Source: Nocardioides sp. (GTDB lineage: Bacteria > Actinomycetota > Actinomycetes > Propionibacteriales > Nocardioidaceae). Taken from it: a DNA stretch of 64,000 nt. The position numbers were made by a program, and so were the translations under genes. The stretch's first letter is position 1, and every line of letters begins with the position of its first letter. Positions 1-7,577 of the stretch are shown here, piece by piece. Location of the stretch: contig JACJWV010000002.1 of NCBI GenBank assembly GCA_020636915.1, forward strand, positions 348,880 to 412,879. Reading direction: 5' to 3'. The notes under the pieces are model-generated. The model saw only the letters and a program-made list of their open reading frames with translations. It made no database searches and was not told where the DNA came from.

Positions 1-1045
1 TGGCGAGGAAGGTCCGGCCCGGGCGCAGCGCCTCCATCAGCACGCCCCGGGCGAAGTACGCCGGGGTCCCGCGCATCTTCGTCGACGTGACGTGGAAGGT
101 CAGCGCGTGGAAGAGGTGGTCGTGGAGGTTGTCACCGACGGGCAGGTCGGCGAGGACGTCGATGCCGTGGTCGCGCAGGTGCTGGGCATGACCGATCCCC
201 GACAACATCAGCAGCTGGGCCGAGCCGACGAAGCCGGCGGAGAGGATGACCTCCTTGCCGGCCCGGACCGTGCGCGTCCCGCCTCCCCTGCCGACGTCGG
301 TGACCTCCACCCCGGTCGCCCGACCGCCCTCGACCACGACCCTGCGGGCGAGCACCTCGGTCTGCAGCTCGAGCGTCGGCACGTCGAGGTGGTGGAGGTA
401 GCCGCGCGACGCCGAGTAGCGCAGGCCGTGCGCGGTGTTCTGCTGCATCCGGCTCACGCCCTCCTGCGAGGCCGCGTTGTAGTCGTCGACGACCGGCACG
501 CCGAGCGCCTGCGAGGTGGCGTCGAGGAACTGCAGCGACCCCTCCTGCGGGAACCCGTTGCGGGTGACCTTGATCGGCCCGCCGGCACCGCGGTAGTCGT
601 TCGCTCCGTCCTCGAAGTCCTCCATCCGCCGGTAGGCCGTGTTCACCTCGTCGGCCGACCAGCCCGTGCAGCCCTCGGCGGCCCAGGCGTCGTAGTTCGC
701 GCGGTTGCCGCGGACGTAGACCATGCCGTTGATCGAGCTCGAGCCGCCGACGACCTTGCCGCGCGGGACGGGCATCCTCCGGTCCAGCAGGTGCTTCTGG
801 GGGGTCGAGTAGAGGCCCCAGTCGACGCGTGCCTTGAGCTTGGGCTCGGCGTGCATCGGGCCGATCATGCCGGGCTTCTTCACCAGGAACTGCTCGTCGG
901 ACTTCCCGGCCTCGAGCACGATGACGCTCGCCCCCGACTGCGCCAGCCGGCCCGCGATCGCGGCTCCCGAGCTGCCCGAGCCGACCACCACGTAGTCGGC
1001 CTCGCTCGCGTACGGCTTCCTGCCCACGACACCCCTGCCTGACAT
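1..1045 (-). CDS. GMC-family FAD oxidoreductase (choline dehydrogenase-like), 3' end outside window
   Basis: N-terminal about 348 residues of a glucose-methanol-choline oxidoreductase, a flavoenzyme class that oxidises alcohols; the substrate cannot be read from sequence. The FAD-binding Rossmann motif GSGSSG sits near residues 22-27. GMC signature 1 (GKVVGGSSSINGMVYVRG) and signature 2 (GFVGSAQLLMLSGIG) are both present. The ATG at 1045 gives the normal short N-terminus. The C-terminal catalytic His/Asn region lies beyond the left edge. It diverges from pdxY, and a KstR-like palindrome lies 24 bp upstream of the start, between plausible -35 and -10 positions (CACATT at 1054-1059). Family membership is firm. 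Choline, cholesterol or other alcohol specificity is not resolved. Confidence 0.9.
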   Translation of the reverse strand, partial: MSGRGVVGRKPYASEADYVVVGSGSSGAAIAGRLAQSGASVIVLEAGKSDEQFLVKKPGMIGPMHAEPKLKARVDWGLYSTPQKHLLDRRMPVPRGKVVGGSSSINGMVYVRGNRANYDAWAAEGCTGWSADEVNTAYRRMEDFEDGANDYRGAGGPIKVTRNGFPQEGSLQFLDATSQALGVPVVDDYNAASQEGVSRMQQNTAHGLRYSASRGYLHHLDVPTLELQTEVLARRVVVEGGRATGVEVTDVGRGGGTRTVRAGKEVILSAGFVGSAQLLMLSGIGHAQHLRDHGIDVLADLPVGDNLHDHLFHALTFHVTSTKMRGTPAYFARGVLMEALRPGRTFLA

Positions 1046-1068
1046 ACCGAGAGAATGTGACGTCCGAC

Positions 1069-1082
1069 TGTAACGTGTTCTA
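1069..1082. promoter_or_regulatory. KstR-like operator palindrome (site 1)
   Basis: TGTAACGTGTTCTA fits TnnAACnnGTTnnA, the published binding consensus of the TetR-family cholesterol-catabolism repressor KstR, at every fixed position. It lies between the divergent GMC oxidoreductase and pdxY. It is one of three such sites in the window (others at 5460 and 17864). Assignment to KstR rather than another TetR regulator is inference. Confidence 0.55.
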
Positions 1083-1119
1083 GTTTCGTCGTACAGACCT
1101 CGTGGGGGAGGATCCGCAG

Positions 1120-1971
1120 GTGAAGATCCTGTCGATCCAGTCGTCGGTCGCCTACGGCCACGTCGGCAACTCCGCGGCCGTCTTCCCGCTGCAGCGGCTC
1201 GGGCACGAGGTCTGGCCGGTCCTCACCGTCCACTTCTCCAACCACACCGGGTACGGCGCCTGGCGCGGGCCGCTGCTCGACCCGGCGGACGTGCGCGACG
1301 TCATCGCCGGGATCGAGGACCGCGGGGTCCTCGGCGAGGCCGACGCGGTGCTGTCGGGCTACCAGGGCGACCCGGCCGTCGGCGGGGTCGTCCTCGACAC
1401 GGTCGCGCGGGTCAAGGAGCTCAACCCCGCCGCCGTCTACTGCTGCGACCCGGTCATGGGCGACGTCGGCCGTGGCATGTTCGTGCGCCCGGGCATCCCG
1501 GAGTTCATGCGCGACACCGTCGTGCCGCAGGCCGACATCGTCACGCCCAACCACTTCGAGCTCGACTTCCTCGCCGGCCGGACGACGTCCACGCTGGCCG
1601 AGATCCTCGACGCCGCGGACTCCGTGCGCGAGCGCGGCCCACGGGACGTGCTCGTGACGAGCGTGGTCCACGGCGAGGTGCCCGAGGGCCGGCTCGACGT
1701 GCTCGCCGTGTCGGAGGAGGGCGCCTGGGCCGTCGAGACCCCGCTGCTGCCCATCACGCCCAACGGCTGTGGCGACGTCACCGCGGCGCTCTACCTCGCC
1801 CACCTGCGCACCACCGGCTCCGCCGCGACCGCGCTCGCCCGCACGACCGCCTCGGTCTTCGCGATCCTGGAGGCGACGATCGCGGCCGGCACCCGCGAGA
1901 TCGCCCTGGTGGCGGCCCAGGACGCGATCGCCGAGCCGCCGCCGACGTTCGAGGTCCGCCGGCTGAGGTGA
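1120..1971 (+). CDS. pdxY: Pyridoxal kinase
   Basis: ATP-dependent phosphorylation of pyridoxal to PLP in the B6 salvage pathway, cytosolic ribokinase fold. At 283 residues it matches E. coli PdxY (about 287). Visible motifs are the N-terminal ILSIQSSVAYGHVGNSA substrate-binding segment, CDPVMGD near residue 111, IVTPNHFEL, and the anion-hole/catalytic-base motif NGCGD near residue 216. The GTG at 1120 is preferred over the in-frame GTG at 1102 because GGGGGAGG lies at the right distance before it and the protein then starts MKILSIQSS as in the family. It is divergent from the GMC oxidoreductase and shares the KstR-like site region. Confidence 0.93.
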   Translation: MKILSIQSSVAYGHVGNSAAVFPLQRLGHEVWPVLTVHFSNHTGYGAWRGPLLDPADVRDVIAGIEDRGVLGEADAVLSGYQGDPAVGGVVLDTVARVKELNPAAVYCCDPVMGDVGRGMFVRPGIPEFMRDTVVPQADIVTPNHFELDFLAGRTTSTLAEILDAADSVRERGPRDVLVTSVVHGEVPEGRLDVLAVSEEGAWAVETPLLPITPNGCGDVTAALYLAHLRTTGSAATALARTTASVFAILEATIAAGTREIALVAAQDAIAEPPPTFEVRRLR

Positions 1972-2112
1972 CCCGTGCGCCCCGGCCGCGCCCCGTGCCG
2001 CGCCCCGTGCCGGGTCCCGGCCGGGAGCCCGGGCGCGGCGTGACCCGCGGCCCGGCGAGGACGGGACCTTGGGCTCCGGCGCCCGGCACCCGGCGCTCCT
2101 AGCGTGGCCGAC

Positions 2113-2643
2113 GTGGCTCGCCTGCGTCGCGCCGTCGTCCCTGTCATCGCCCTGATCGTCCTGGCGGTCGCGCTCGGCGCCCGCGCCTGGTCAGGCGGCG
2201 GGGGATCGTCCGACACCCAGCCGCACGTCGCGGCCGACGTCGCCTTCGCCACGGGGATGGTGCGTCACCACGAGGCGACCCAGCAGATGGCCGCAACGGC
2301 CGGGGAGCACCGCCTCTCGGCGGCGGTCGGCCGGCTGGCCGGCCGGCTCCGGGCGGACCAGCAGGCGCAGATCGACCAGCTGCGCGGGTGGCTCGCCGGC
2401 TGGGGCGAGCCGATGCCCCTCCTGCTCACCGGAGAGGTCGCGGCCGGGCTCCCCGCGCGCGACGGGCCGGGCTTCGAACGGGCCTGGCTGCGGGCGATGA
2501 TCGCGCACGACGAGCGGGCGGTCGAGATGGCGCGCACCGAGCTGGACCACGGCCGCTACCCGCCGACACTCGAGCTGGCCGGCTCGGTCGTCGACTCCGA
2601 GAGTGCCGAGATCGACCGGCTGCAGCGCTTGCTGGAGCGCTGA
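2113..2643 (+). CDS. DUF305 family membrane-anchored protein
   Basis: 176-residue extracytoplasmic protein with one N-terminal membrane anchor (about residues 8-25) followed by a Gly/Ser linker. The DUF305 domain is recognisable by two helical repeats, MVRHHEATQQMA and MIAHDERAVEMA, the His-rich hallmark of this ferritin-like fold. Family members often sit near copper or metal-handling genes, but no such neighbour is present and no function can be assigned. The GTG at 2113 is chosen because TAGCGT (2100-2105) ends 7 nt before it, giving a leaderless start. An in-frame GTG at 2104 would overlap that box. Confidence 0.82.
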   Translation: MARLRRAVVPVIALIVLAVALGARAWSGGGGSSDTQPHVAADVAFATGMVRHHEATQQMAATAGEHRLSAAVGRLAGRLRADQQAQIDQLRGWLAGWGEPMPLLLTGEVAAGLPARDGPGFERAWLRAMIAHDERAVEMARTELDHGRYPPTLELAGSVVDSESAEIDRLQRLLER

Positions 2644-2660
2644 GCGCCCGGGGTGGCGAG

Positions 2661-2682
2661 TTTCGTCGGGCGGCCGACAAAA
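2661..2682. repeat. Palindromic repeat family B, diverged single copy
   Basis: TTTCGTCGG-gcg-GCCGACAAAA resembles the outer palindrome of the family B elements at 23642 and 50908. It lies in the gap between the DUF305 gene and the convergent sulfotransferase gene. The match is imperfect and the central palindrome of the family is missing. Confidence 0.5.
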
Positions 2683-2700
2683 CCCCCCGCGCGCCCGGAC

Positions 2701-3450
2701 TCAGACCGCGAGCCCGGTGACCGCGTCCCAGAGCCGCCGGTCGGCGAGCTCGTCGACGAAGGCACGCAGCTCCGGCGACAGCGCGCGGTCCCGGCCGGCC
2801 ACGTTGCCGACGTACTCGCGGTGGACGCGGTCGAACTCCGCCGCGACCTGCGGCTCCCACGCGAGGCCGAGGGCGTCGAGCACCGCCCGGAGGCTGCCGG
2901 CGTCGGGATCGCCGAAGAAGCGGGCGTACTCGACGACCGTGGCGAGGTCGGGGTGCTGACGCACCGCCCGGCGGATCCGCTTGAGGGACTGGTTCCAGCG
3001 CTCCACCGACGCGCGGGCGTCCGACCGCTCCGGCCAGTGCGTGTCGCCGGCGTCCTGCGCACGGCGGTCCCACGACGACGCGACCTGGTCGATGTCGCGG
3101 ACGATGAAGACGAAGCGGGCTTCAGGCAACCGCTCGTGCACGCGGTCGAAGCGCACGGTGGTCATCTTGTCGCCGACGTAGGTCGCGGAGTCCCACTTGG
3201 CCTCGAGAGTGGCGTAGTCGACGCCCCAGCGCGCGGCCTCCTCGGGGTCCTGGTTGGTCTCGCCGTCGGTGAAGTCGAAGAACCGCTCCTTCTCGAACAG
3301 CTCCGGCCCGAGCCGGTCGATGCCGCCGCTGACCACGCGCTTGTAGCGCTCCATCCCGATCACGACCTCGGGGTGCGCGTTCATCACGTGCAGCAGCGCC
3401 GTCGTCCCCGAGCGCGCCAGGCCGGCGAGGAAGAGCAGTCGGTGGGACAC
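2701..3450 (-). CDS. Sulfotransferase family protein
   Basis: 249-residue PAPS-dependent sulfotransferase-fold protein. The 5'-phosphosulfate loop is LAGLARSGTT (residues 8-17) and the 3'-phosphate-binding segment is FVFIVRDIDQVASSW, followed by the usual helix. The acceptor is unknown; actinobacterial members sulfate lipids, sugars or antibiotics. The GTG start at 3450 lies one base beyond the 3' end of tRNA-Thr on the same strand, so there is no room for a separate promoter or leader and it is probably transcribed from the tRNA promoter. No partner gene for sulfate activation is nearby. Confidence 0.85.
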   Translation of the reverse strand: MSHRLLFLAGLARSGTTALLHVMNAHPEVVIGMERYKRVVSGGIDRLGPELFEKERFFDFTDGETNQDPEEAARWGVDYATLEAKWDSATYVGDKMTTVRFDRVHERLPEARFVFIVRDIDQVASSWDRRAQDAGDTHWPERSDARASVERWNQSLKRIRRAVRQHPDLATVVEYARFFGDPDAGSLRAVLDALGLAWEPQVAAEFDRVHREYVGNVAGRDRALSPELRAFVDELADRRLWDAVTGLAV

Positions 3451-3451
3451 G

Positions 3452-3524
3452 AGCCGCGTGACGGGATCGAACCGACGGCCTTCCGTTTACAAGACGGATG
3501 CTCTACCAGCTGAGCTAACGCGGC
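3452..3524 (-). tRNA. tRNA-Thr (anticodon TGT)
   Basis: 73-nt cloverleaf on the minus strand. The acceptor stem pairs GCCGCGT with ACGCGGC. The D-arm is TAGCTCAGCTGG, the anticodon loop is CTTGTAA with anticodon TGT reading ACA, and the T-arm is GTCGGTTCGATCCCGTC-like. No CCA is encoded. The sulfotransferase gene starts directly behind its 3' end. Confidence 0.95.
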
Positions 3525-3589
3525 GACGCCGCCGTCGCCGGCAGCGGCCACATGCTACGGGCCGCCGGCCCGTCCCCGACAATGGCCGC

Positions 3590-4255
3590 ATGGCACGGAC
3601 CCGGCGAGCGCGCTGGCTGCTCGTCTGCGGCGTGCTGCTGGTCCTCGCGGGCGGCGCGGCCCTCGCGTACGTCGGGTGGGAGTACGTCGGCACCAACTGG
3701 GTCTCCGCGCGGCGGCACGCGGCGATCGTCGGCGACCTCGAGGACGGGTGGGCCGACGGGCAGGCGACCGTCCGGGTCGAGGCGGGCACCGCCACCGCGA
3801 TCGTCCGGATCCCGCGGTTCGGCGCCGACTACGCCGTACCGGTCCTGGAGGGGACGTCGGACGACGTGCTCGCCGCCGGGTTCGGGCACGTCGACGGCAC
3901 CGCGGACGCGGGCGCGGTCGGCAACTACGCGCTCGCGGCGCACCGGGTGACCCACGGCCAGCCGCTGCGCGACATGCCCGACCTCGAGGTCGGGGATCGC
4001 GTCGTCGTCGAGACCGAGCGGACGACGTACACCTACGAGCTCGTGACCGCGGGCGACGCGCTGACCGTGCCGTTCACGGCCGACTGGGTGCTCGACCCGC
4101 TGCCGACGAACCCGGAGGAGGGGGGCGTCGAGCCGCCCCAGGACCCGGGCGGGCGGCTGCTGACGCTGACCACCTGCTCCGAGCTGTTCCACACCGACGA
4201 CCGGCTGGTCGCGTTCGGTGAGCTGGTCAGCTCATCCCCCCGTCGTGGGCGATGA
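3590..4255 (+). CDS. Class E-like sortase
   Basis: 221-residue membrane-anchored transpeptidase. An N-terminal Arg-rich stretch and one transmembrane helix (about residues 10-30) precede the sortase barrel. The catalytic triad is visible as His in NYALAAHR, Cys in LLTLTTC and Arg in DDRLVAFG. TLTTC with this layout is typical of actinobacterial class E sortases, which attach LAXTG-type substrates to peptidoglycan. No substrate or pilin gene lies next to it. The ATG at 3590 is chosen because GACAAT (3578-3583) ends 6 nt before it. Its 3' end overlaps the convergent SDR gene by 29 bp. Confidence 0.9.
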   Translation: MARTRRARWLLVCGVLLVLAGGAALAYVGWEYVGTNWVSARRHAAIVGDLEDGWADGQATVRVEAGTATAIVRIPRFGADYAVPVLEGTSDDVLAAGFGHVDGTADAGAVGNYALAAHRVTHGQPLRDMPDLEVGDRVVVETERTTYTYELVTAGDALTVPFTADWVLDPLPTNPEEGGVEPPQDPGGRLLTLTTCSELFHTDDRLVAFGELVSSSPRRGR

Positions 4256-4949
4256 CCGCGCCGGTCACCATCCGTGCGGCCGGCGACGCCAGCCAGACGA
4301 TGGTCTCGCCGATCTCGGCGGGCTTGATGGCGCCGCCGGGCAGCATCATCATCAGCCGGTCCGCGACCCGGCTGTCGAGGTCGTCGGTGAGCTTGTGGAA
4401 GACCTGCTCGACGATCGGGGTGTCCACCGTGCCGGGGCAGATCGCGTTGACCCGGATGCCCTCGGGGGAGAGCTCGAGCGCGAGCGCCTTGGTCAGCTGG
4501 GTCAGGCCGCCCTTCGCAGCGGCGTAGGCCGTGGCGTAGGGCTGGGCGACGTTGCCGGCGACGGACGAGACGTTGACGATCGTGCCGCTGCAGGCGCGGA
4601 TGTGCGGGAGCGCTGCCTGGATGAGGAAGAACGGTCCCTTGAGGTCGACCGCGTGCACGCGGTCCCACTCCTCCTCGGTCACGGTCTCGATGCGTCCGAA
4701 CTGGACGATGCCGGCGACGTTGGCCAGCATGTCGATGCGCCCGTGCACCGCGCACACCTCGATCGCGGACTCGACGGCGGCCGTGTCGCCGATGTTGCAG
4801 GGCACGTAGGTGACGCCGTCGGGGACGGTCGGGTTGATGTCGAGACCGAACACGGTGTCGCCGAGATCGCGGAACAGCTCCGCGGTGGCGTGGCCGATGC
4901 CGGACGCGGCTCCGGTGACGACGACGACGCGGTTGCCTGGCTCGTTCAT
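4227..4949 (-). CDS. Short-chain dehydrogenase/reductase (SDR)
   Basis: 240-residue classical SDR. TGAASGIG is the cofactor loop near residue 12, NVAG the structural motif, Ser lies in NVSSVAG, and YAAAK supplies the catalytic Tyr and Lys. Asp in LDINP after strand 2 suggests NAD(H). The substrate is unknown. It follows the SnoaL-like gene by 37 bp on the same strand and has its own GAGAGGC ribosome-binding site. The pair is probably one transcript controlled from the KstR-like palindrome at 5460. The C-terminus overlaps the sortase gene tail to tail. Confidence 0.88.
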   Translation of the reverse strand: MNEPGNRVVVVTGAASGIGHATAELFRDLGDTVFGLDINPTVPDGVTYVPCNIGDTAAVESAIEVCAVHGRIDMLANVAGIVQFGRIETVTEEEWDRVHAVDLKGPFFLIQAALPHIRACSGTIVNVSSVAGNVAQPYATAYAAAKGGLTQLTKALALELSPEGIRVNAICPGTVDTPIVEQVFHKLTDDLDSRVADRLMMMLPGGAIKPAEIGETIVWLASPAARMVTGAVIAHDGGMS

Positions 4950-4986
4950 GGACTGCCTCTCAGGTGGTGGTTCAGAGGGTGACGGT

Positions 4987-5445
4987 TCAGAGGGTGATGG
5001 TCAGGTGGTGGTCGAGGTGGCCGGACCGCCCGATGCCGAAGCGGCGCTCGACGAAGCGCCAGCCGCCGCCGGAGCCTGCGTAGTCCCCGGCGACGAAGGT
5101 GTCGACGTACGTGCCGGTGATGATGGGCTGGAGCGGGACCTCGGCGGTCGCCTGGAAGACCAGGTACGTCGACGTCGCGGTCACCGAGCCGTCCGCGGCC
5201 GGCTCGTCGAACGCGGTGTTGGCGACGACGTGCTGCGTCCCCGGGGTGCCGTCGTCCTGCAGCTTCACCAGGCCGGCGTAGAGCCGCTCGACCTCCGCGG
5301 CCCCGGTCGCCAGCGTGGTGCCGTCCTCGGTGCGCAGCACCGCGTGCGCCATCAGTGCCCCGACCCCGGCGAAGTCCCCGGCGTCGATGAGCCGGCAATA
5401 GGTCGCGAGCAGTCCCCGGATCCGGTCCCCGTCGGTCAGCTGCAC
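4987..5445 (-). CDS. SnoaL-like / NTF2-fold protein
   Basis: 152 residues in the nuclear-transport-factor-2 fold family. The opening helix IRGLLATYCRLIDAGDFAGV and the later TGTYVDTFV and GGGWRFVERRFG strands are typical of SnoaL-like polyketide cyclases and steroid isomerase-like proteins. The reaction cannot be assigned. It is the first gene of a two-gene unit with the SDR. The GTG at 5445 is leaderless: TAGCGT on the minus strand (5453-5458) ends 7 nt upstream, and the KstR-like operator directly abuts that box. Confidence 0.8.
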   Translation of the reverse strand: MQLTDGDRIRGLLATYCRLIDAGDFAGVGALMAHAVLRTEDGTTLATGAAEVERLYAGLVKLQDDGTPGTQHVVANTAFDEPAADGSVTATSTYLVFQATAEVPLQPIITGTYVDTFVAGDYAGSGGGWRFVERRFGIGRSGHLDHHLTITL

Positions 5446-5459
5446 GTCGCGGACGCTAC

Positions 5460-5473
5460 TAGAACAGGTTCTA
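5460..5473. promoter_or_regulatory. KstR-like operator palindrome (site 2)
   Basis: TAGAACAGGTTCTA is a near-perfect palindrome that matches TnnAACnnGTTnnA at all fixed positions. It lies one base upstream of the putative -10 box (5453-5458, minus strand) of the SnoaL-SDR operon, where a bound TetR repressor would block RNA polymerase. Confidence 0.62.
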
Positions 5474-5475
5474 TT

Positions 5476-5544
5476 CGGGATAGTCCCTGACGTTTCGGTC
5501 CCTCCGGGCCCGTGCTGACCACGAAAACGTCAGGGACTATCCCG
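5476..5544. repeat. Dispersed palindromic repeat family A, copy 1
   Basis: The outer 20 bp of each arm (CGGGATAGTCCCTGACGTTT and its exact complement) are perfect inverted repeats around a loop whose left inner part is diverged. The right inner part still reads CTGACCACGAAAACG as in the other copies (31627, 40610, 60974). This copy sits in the divergent promoter region between the SnoaL-like gene and soxR, so it cannot be a terminator for either gene. Confidence 0.85.
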
Positions 5545-5563
5545 CCGGAGGGGGCCACCGCGA

Positions 5564-5583
5564 ACTTGAACAGAGGTTGAAGT
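5564..5583. promoter_or_regulatory. Candidate SoxR/MerR operator
   Basis: ACTTGAACAGAGGTTGAAGT is an inverted repeat of form ACTT-n-AAC-n4-GTT-n-AAGT, 18 bp upstream of the soxR start. MerR-family regulators bind such palindromes between the -35 and -10 of their target promoter, so autoregulation is likely. The sequence differs from the enterobacterial SoxR box. Confidence 0.45.
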
Positions 5584-5601
5584 CCAGGCGAGGCTGGGGA
5601 C

Positions 5602-6060
5602 ATGAGCCTGCTGACCATCGGCCACCTCGCCGAGCGCGCCGGGGTCGCGCCGTCGGCGATCCGCTTCTACGAGGCCAAGGGCCTGGTGTCCTCGGTGCGG
5701 ACCGCGGGCAACCAGCGTCGCTACGAGCAGTCCAGCCTGCGGCGGATCGCGTTCATCCGGACCGCGCAGCGGGTCGGCCTCAGCCTCGAGGAGATCGGCG
5801 CCGCGCTCGCCACGCTCCCCGACGGCCGTACCCCGACCAAGGCCGACTGGCAACGGCTGAGCCGCGCCTGGCGACCCCGGCTGGACGAGCAGATCCGGCG
5901 GATCGAGGAGCTGCGCGACCGGCTGGACGGCTGCATCGGCTGCGGGTGCCTGAGCCTGCGGACCTGTGCGCTGAGCAACCCCGACGACGAGATGGCCGAG
6001 CTCGGTTCCGGGCCCGTCCTCCTCGAGGCCCGCAGCGATCCCCGCCCCATCGTCAGCTGA
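5602..6060 (+). CDS. soxR: Redox-sensing MerR-family regulator SoxR
   Basis: 152 residues. An N-terminal MerR helix-turn-helix (LTIGHLAERAGVAPSAIRFYE, YEQSSLRRIAFI) is followed by the dimerisation helix and then CIGCGCLSLRTCALSNPDD near residues 110-130. This spacing of four cysteines is the [2Fe-2S] ligand set that separates SoxR from other MerR proteins. In actinomycetes SoxR responds to redox-active small molecules rather than driving a SoxS cascade. GGGGAC precedes the ATG. A palindromic operator candidate lies at 5564. No target other than soxR itself is evident here; malQ converges on it. Confidence 0.93.
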   Translation: MSLLTIGHLAERAGVAPSAIRFYEAKGLVSSVRTAGNQRRYEQSSLRRIAFIRTAQRVGLSLEEIGAALATLPDGRTPTKADWQRLSRAWRPRLDEQIRRIEELRDRLDGCIGCGCLSLRTCALSNPDDEMAELGSGPVLLEARSDPRPIVS

Positions 6061-6080
6061 GCCGTCGGCCGGAAGCCGGG

Positions 6081-7526
6081 TCAGACGAGCCGGTCCGCCT
6101 CCGCCACGAGCGCCCGGACCCGGGCGGCGAGCGGGGCGTCGAAGGCGCCGGCCGGGGCCCGCCAGCCCCAGTTGCCCTCGTCGGTGCCGGGGGTGTTCAT
6201 CCGGCTCTCGCTGCCGAGACCGAGCAGGTCCTGGGCGGGGACGACGGCCAGCCGGGCGGTCGACGCCAGGGCCAGGCGGATCAGGGCCCAGGGCATCGCC
6301 TCGTCGGGATCGAGGAGCAGCCGACGTACGGCGTCCCGGGTGGGCTCGTCCAGCGAGTGCCACCATCCCATCGTGGTGTCGTTGTCGTGGGTGCCGGTGT
6401 AGACGACGCTCCGCTCGCCGTGGAACTGCGGCAGATAGGGGTTGTCCGGGCTGCCGTCGAACGCGAACTGCAGGACCTTCATCCCCGGCAGGTCGAACCG
6501 GGTGCGCAGCTCGTCCACCTCCGGAGTGATGACCCCGAGGTCCTCCGCCACCAGGGTCCCGGGCCCGGCCGCGGCGACGAGGGCGCTGAGGATGTCGGGC
6601 CCCGGCCCGGGCGCCCACCAGCCGTCGCGGGCGGTGGGTGCGTCGACCGGGACGTGCCAGGCCGCCTCGAAGCCGCGGAAGTGGTCGATGCGGACCAGGT
6701 CGAACAGCTCGCGCTGGCGGGAGATCCGGCGGCGCCACCACGCGAAGCCGTCGGCGGCCATCGCAGCCCAGTCGTAGTGCGGGTTGTTCCAGCGCTGCCC
6801 GTCGGCCGCGAAGTAGTCGGGCGGACATCCGGTCACCGTGGTCGGTCGCCCGTCGGCACCCAGCTCGAACAGCTCGCGGGAGGCCCACACGTCGGCGCTG
6901 TCGAACGACACGAAGATCGGCAGGTCCCCGAAGACCAGCACGCCTCGGGACGAGGCATGGGCACGCAACCGGGCCCACTGCACCGCGAAGACCCACTGCT
7001 CCACGCGCAGCCGCTGCACCTCCGCGGCCAGCGGGACGAGCGCCTCCCGGACGGCCTGCGGGTCCCGGTCGCGGAGCGGTGCGGGCCAGCTCGTCCACGG
7101 CTCCCCGCCGTGCAGCCCGCGCAGCGCGGTGAACTCGACGTACGGCTCCAGCCAGGCCGCGTGCTCCGCGCACCAGGACGCGAGCTCCGCCTGCTGGGCT
7201 GCGTCCAGCGTCGACGGGTCGTCGAGCCACCGGCAGGTCTGCGGGTCCCGGTGGATGAGGCCGGGGTGGCCCGCCATCGCCGAGAGCGCCTGGTACGGCG
7301 AGCCGGACTCCTCGTCCGCCGGCACCAGGGGCAGCACCTGCCAGACCGAGCAGCCGGCCGCGGCGAGGAAGTCGACGAAGCGGTGCGCCTGCTCGCCGAG
7401 GTCACCGTGGTCGCCCTGGTCGCCGGGCTCGCCCTGGTCGCCGGGCTCGCCCGAGGGCGGCAGCGACGTCACGTGCAGCAGGACCCCCGCCCGACGACGG
7501 TCCAACGGTCCGAGCGGGTCGCTCAT
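6081..7526 (-). CDS. malQ: 4-alpha-glucanotransferase (amylomaltase)
   Basis: 481-residue GH77 enzyme transferring alpha-1,4-glucan segments in maltodextrin/glycogen metabolism, cytosolic. Family motifs include LHVTSLPPSG at the N-terminus, GSPYQALSA, GDLPIFVSFDSADVW, the nucleophile region FDLVRIDHFRGFE, VAEDLGVITPEV with the acid/base Glu, and YTGTHDNDTTMGW. A collagen-like run of G-E-P-G-D-Q-type triplets (about residues 27-45) replaces the usual short loop after LPPSG. The ATG at 7526 has GGAAGAAGG before it; a longer reading to 7664 has no support. It is divergent from the DUF4032 gene. Confidence 0.93.
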   Translation of the reverse strand: MSDPLGPLDRRRAGVLLHVTSLPPSGEPGDQGEPGDQGDHGDLGEQAHRFVDFLAAAGCSVWQVLPLVPADEESGSPYQALSAMAGHPGLIHRDPQTCRWLDDPSTLDAAQQAELASWCAEHAAWLEPYVEFTALRGLHGGEPWTSWPAPLRDRDPQAVREALVPLAAEVQRLRVEQWVFAVQWARLRAHASSRGVLVFGDLPIFVSFDSADVWASRELFELGADGRPTTVTGCPPDYFAADGQRWNNPHYDWAAMAADGFAWWRRRISRQRELFDLVRIDHFRGFEAAWHVPVDAPTARDGWWAPGPGPDILSALVAAAGPGTLVAEDLGVITPEVDELRTRFDLPGMKVLQFAFDGSPDNPYLPQFHGERSVVYTGTHDNDTTMGWWHSLDEPTRDAVRRLLLDPDEAMPWALIRLALASTARLAVVPAQDLLGLGSESRMNTPGTDEGNWGWRAPAGAFDAPLAARVRALVAEADRLV

Positions 7527-7562
7527 GTGCCTTCTTCCGTCGCGGTCGTGGCCGACAGCGAG

Positions 7563-7570
7563 GATAGCCT
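7563..7570. promoter_or_regulatory. Overlapping -10 boxes of the malQ / DUF4032 divergent pair
   Basis: TAGCCT (7565-7570, plus) ends 7 nt before the ATG of the DUF4032 gene. TATCCT on the minus strand (7568-7563) could serve malQ with a leader of about 30 nt. The two boxes share GGATAGCC, a symmetric -10 arrangement. Prediction from consensus only. Confidence 0.4.
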
Positions 7571-7577
7571 CGACCCC

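Noticed and set aside
3452..3600. Integration of a mobile element at tRNA-Thr
   Set aside because: No integrase, no repeated tRNA 3' end downstream and no change in composition around it.
5460..5473. Part of repeat family A copy 1
   Set aside because: The TAGAACAGGTTCTA palindrome is outside the inverted arms, absent at the other three family A copies, and recurs independently at 1069 and 17864.
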